From assembly GCF_023278565.1 (NCBI RefSeq), contig NC_064679.1:5084001-5148000 (forward strand): a stretch of DNA of 64,000 nt, written 5' to 3'. This document shows, piece by piece, positions 59,148-64,000 of the stretch. Position 1 is the stretch's first letter. Each line of letters starts with the position of its first letter. Source of the DNA: Colletotrichum lupini. Its lineage: Eukaryota; Ascomycota; Sordariomycetes; Glomerellales; Glomerellaceae. A model generated the notes under the pieces. That model was given only the letters and a program-made list of their open reading frames with translations. It did not search any database and was not told the origin of the DNA. The position numbers and the translations under genes were made by a program.

Positions 59148-60160
59148 ATGTCTTCATTCCAAGGCAAAGTTGTAAGTCGGGCAAACTACCCACTTTCTTG
59201 GATATCATGCTCATGTAACCCTCGCGTAGATCGCTATCACCGGCGCCGGCTCCGGCATGGGCCTGTCAACGGCCCAGCTCCTAGCCTCCCGCGGCGCTAA
59301 GGTTTCATTGGCGGACATCAACGAGGACTCTCTCAAGGAGGCAATCTCGTCTCTCGAAGATAGTGCAAGCCACATGTACGAAGTAGTCGATGTAAGGAAA
59401 GGTGATGTCGTCAACACCTGGATTCAAAATACGGTGAAAAAGTTTGGCAAGCTAGACGGTGCTGTCAACATGGCTGGTGTAATTACCCATGCCACACCTG
59501 TTGCAGAGCTTACAGACAAGGACTGGGATTTTGTCTTTGAAGTCAATGCCAAAGGCGTCTTCAACTGCCTGAGGTCACAACTAGGAGCGATGTCTGACGG
59601 AGGCAGCATCGTAAGTCTCTTCTCTCTATTCGACTTCTAGACCGGCTGTCAGGCCGTTCGAGCTACATCCTTTGGCTACAAGTATTTCAGAAGCTGATAT
59701 GATGCTTTTCCATCGCAGGTATCTGCAGCAAGTGTGTTTGGTCAATTCGGAGCTCCTGGCAACGCCGCATACTGCGCCAGCAAGGCAGCCGTAATTGGGT
59801 TGTCAAGAACAGCAGCCAAGGAAAATCAAAACATTCGCGTGAATTGCGTATCACCTGGTAAGTCGCTCCTTCCCTGCTGCTCCCCCCCTCCCCCCCCCCT
59901 TTACGAAATCATCTGCTTCCAAAAAATCGCAAACTGGCGACAGTACAGAACCAAGCTAATGATGTTCTACAGGCTCTGTCAACACGCCACTGTCTCGTGG
60001 AGAAAATCCAGAAGATGTGAAGCGTGGTTTACAGGTAACCGCACAGAAGAGAAGAGCAGAGCCCATCGAGATTGCACGCGTTATCGCGTTTCTTCTTAGC
60101 GATGAGGCTTCTTTTGTCACAGGAGCTGTATACAATGTTGATGGCGGTTGGGTATGCTAA
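59148..60160 (+). CDS. Short-chain dehydrogenase/reductase, four exons
   Basis: Predicted NAD(P)(H)-dependent oxidoreductase. Exons are 59148-59171, 59230-59610, 59719-59857 and 59973-60160, giving 243 residues. Marks: TGAGSGMGLSTAQLLASRG (glycine-rich cofactor loop), acidic ADINEDS after strand 2 suggesting NAD(H), VNMAGV replacing the usual NNAG, VSAASVFG with the active-site Ser, YCASKAAVIG with Tyr and Lys, and VSPGSVNTPLSRG. It ends ASFVTGAVYNVDGGWVC, as in classical SDRs. The third intron carries a long C-run near 59881-59900. It is only distantly like the SDR at 49455 (different insert, intron-rich). Confidence 0.9.
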
Positions 60161-63649
<3,489 letters not shown>

Positions 63650-64000
63650 GGAGCTCGAGGACGCAATCAGTTCCGGGTCGACCGTGATTCGGATGCAGTG
63701 GGCTTTGGTTGAGAAGGGTTGCAATGAGACACTGCTGAGGCATCGATTCCTGTGAAGCACGGGACTCGCTTGCTGGAGACGGGGTCCGAAGCTGGGCAGC
63801 AGAATGGAACACGGAGAGCTCGGGTTGGATTGCTGGAGCATGATACTCACTCCTTTGTTGTCGCTCATTTTGTTCTTATTAACTTTCTTGCCACTCACTT
63901 AGTTTAGCTATTTCATGCTTCATGTATAACCTGACGATGGACGAAATGCAAAGGCTATTCTTATTGTTGCTAAATGGGTATCATTGAGTCGTTACTTCAA
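63650..64000. other. 3' flank of the cutinase gene
   Basis: 351 bp after the stop codon. No gene seen; presumably 3' untranslated region and terminator. Confidence 0.6.

Noticed and set aside
59881..59900. C-run in the second SDR gene as a frameshift or sequencing error in coding sequence
   Set aside because: It lies inside the third intron, so it does not affect the reading frame.

Overview
The window is nuclear DNA of a filamentous ascomycete. Genes carry short introns (about 50-110 bp) with GTAAGT-like donors, CTRAC-like branch sites and YAG acceptors. The gene content is typical of a plant-associated fungus: pectate lyase, two CE5 esterases/cutinases, a GH79 glucuronidase, a GH31 xylosidase, PTH11-like rhodopsin-domain membrane proteins and a Zn2Cys6 regulator. 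Repeats carry the C-to-T / G-to-A damage of repeat-induced point mutation (RIP). The content suggests a Sordariomycete such as Colletotrichum, Fusarium or a relative, but I cannot name the species.

Layout. 1-1006: RIP-damaged 5' end of a Ty1/copia element that runs off the left edge. 1095-23379: gene-rich arm with an MFS sugar transporter diverging from a FAD monooxygenase, a tandem pair of rhodopsin-domain proteins, a PL3 pectate lyase, a GPI-anchored GH79 enzyme, a CE5 acetylxylan esterase with two Cys-rich C-terminal modules, a PAP2 lipid phosphatase and a third rhodopsin-domain protein. 23588-38343: a 14.7-kb AT-rich block that resolves into two nested LTR retrotransposons. The outer one is a Ty3/gypsy chromovirus on the minus strand (LTRs 201 bp, TSD TCCCC). 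The inner one is a Ty1/copia element on the plus strand (LTRs 203 bp, TSD GTCCC). Both pol genes are full of RIP stop codons. 40710-63649: second gene-rich arm with a GMC oxidoreductase broken by a 202-bp solo LTR of the same copia family (TSD GTGTC), a GH31 alpha-xylosidase, an MFS drug/polyamine-type transporter, an SDR, a Baeyer-Villiger-type monooxygenase, an amino-acid permease, a Zn2Cys6 factor, a second SDR and a cutinase.

How the genes may work together (inference). The secreted or surface enzymes (PL3, GH79, both CE5) and the intracellular GH31 fit stepwise breakdown of pectin, cutin and glucuronoxylan/xyloglucan, with MFS uptake of the products. The run SDR - BVMO - amino-acid permease - Zn2Cys6 factor - SDR (49.4-60.2 kb) could be a small catabolic or secondary-metabolite module, but no backbone synthase is present. 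The most informative oddities are the solo LTR in the last exon of the GMC gene (with a possible in-frame cryptic intron), the nested elements with intact target-site duplications, RIP that fades inside the outermost LTRs, and a coherent antisense reading frame between the chromodomain and 3' LTR of the outer element.
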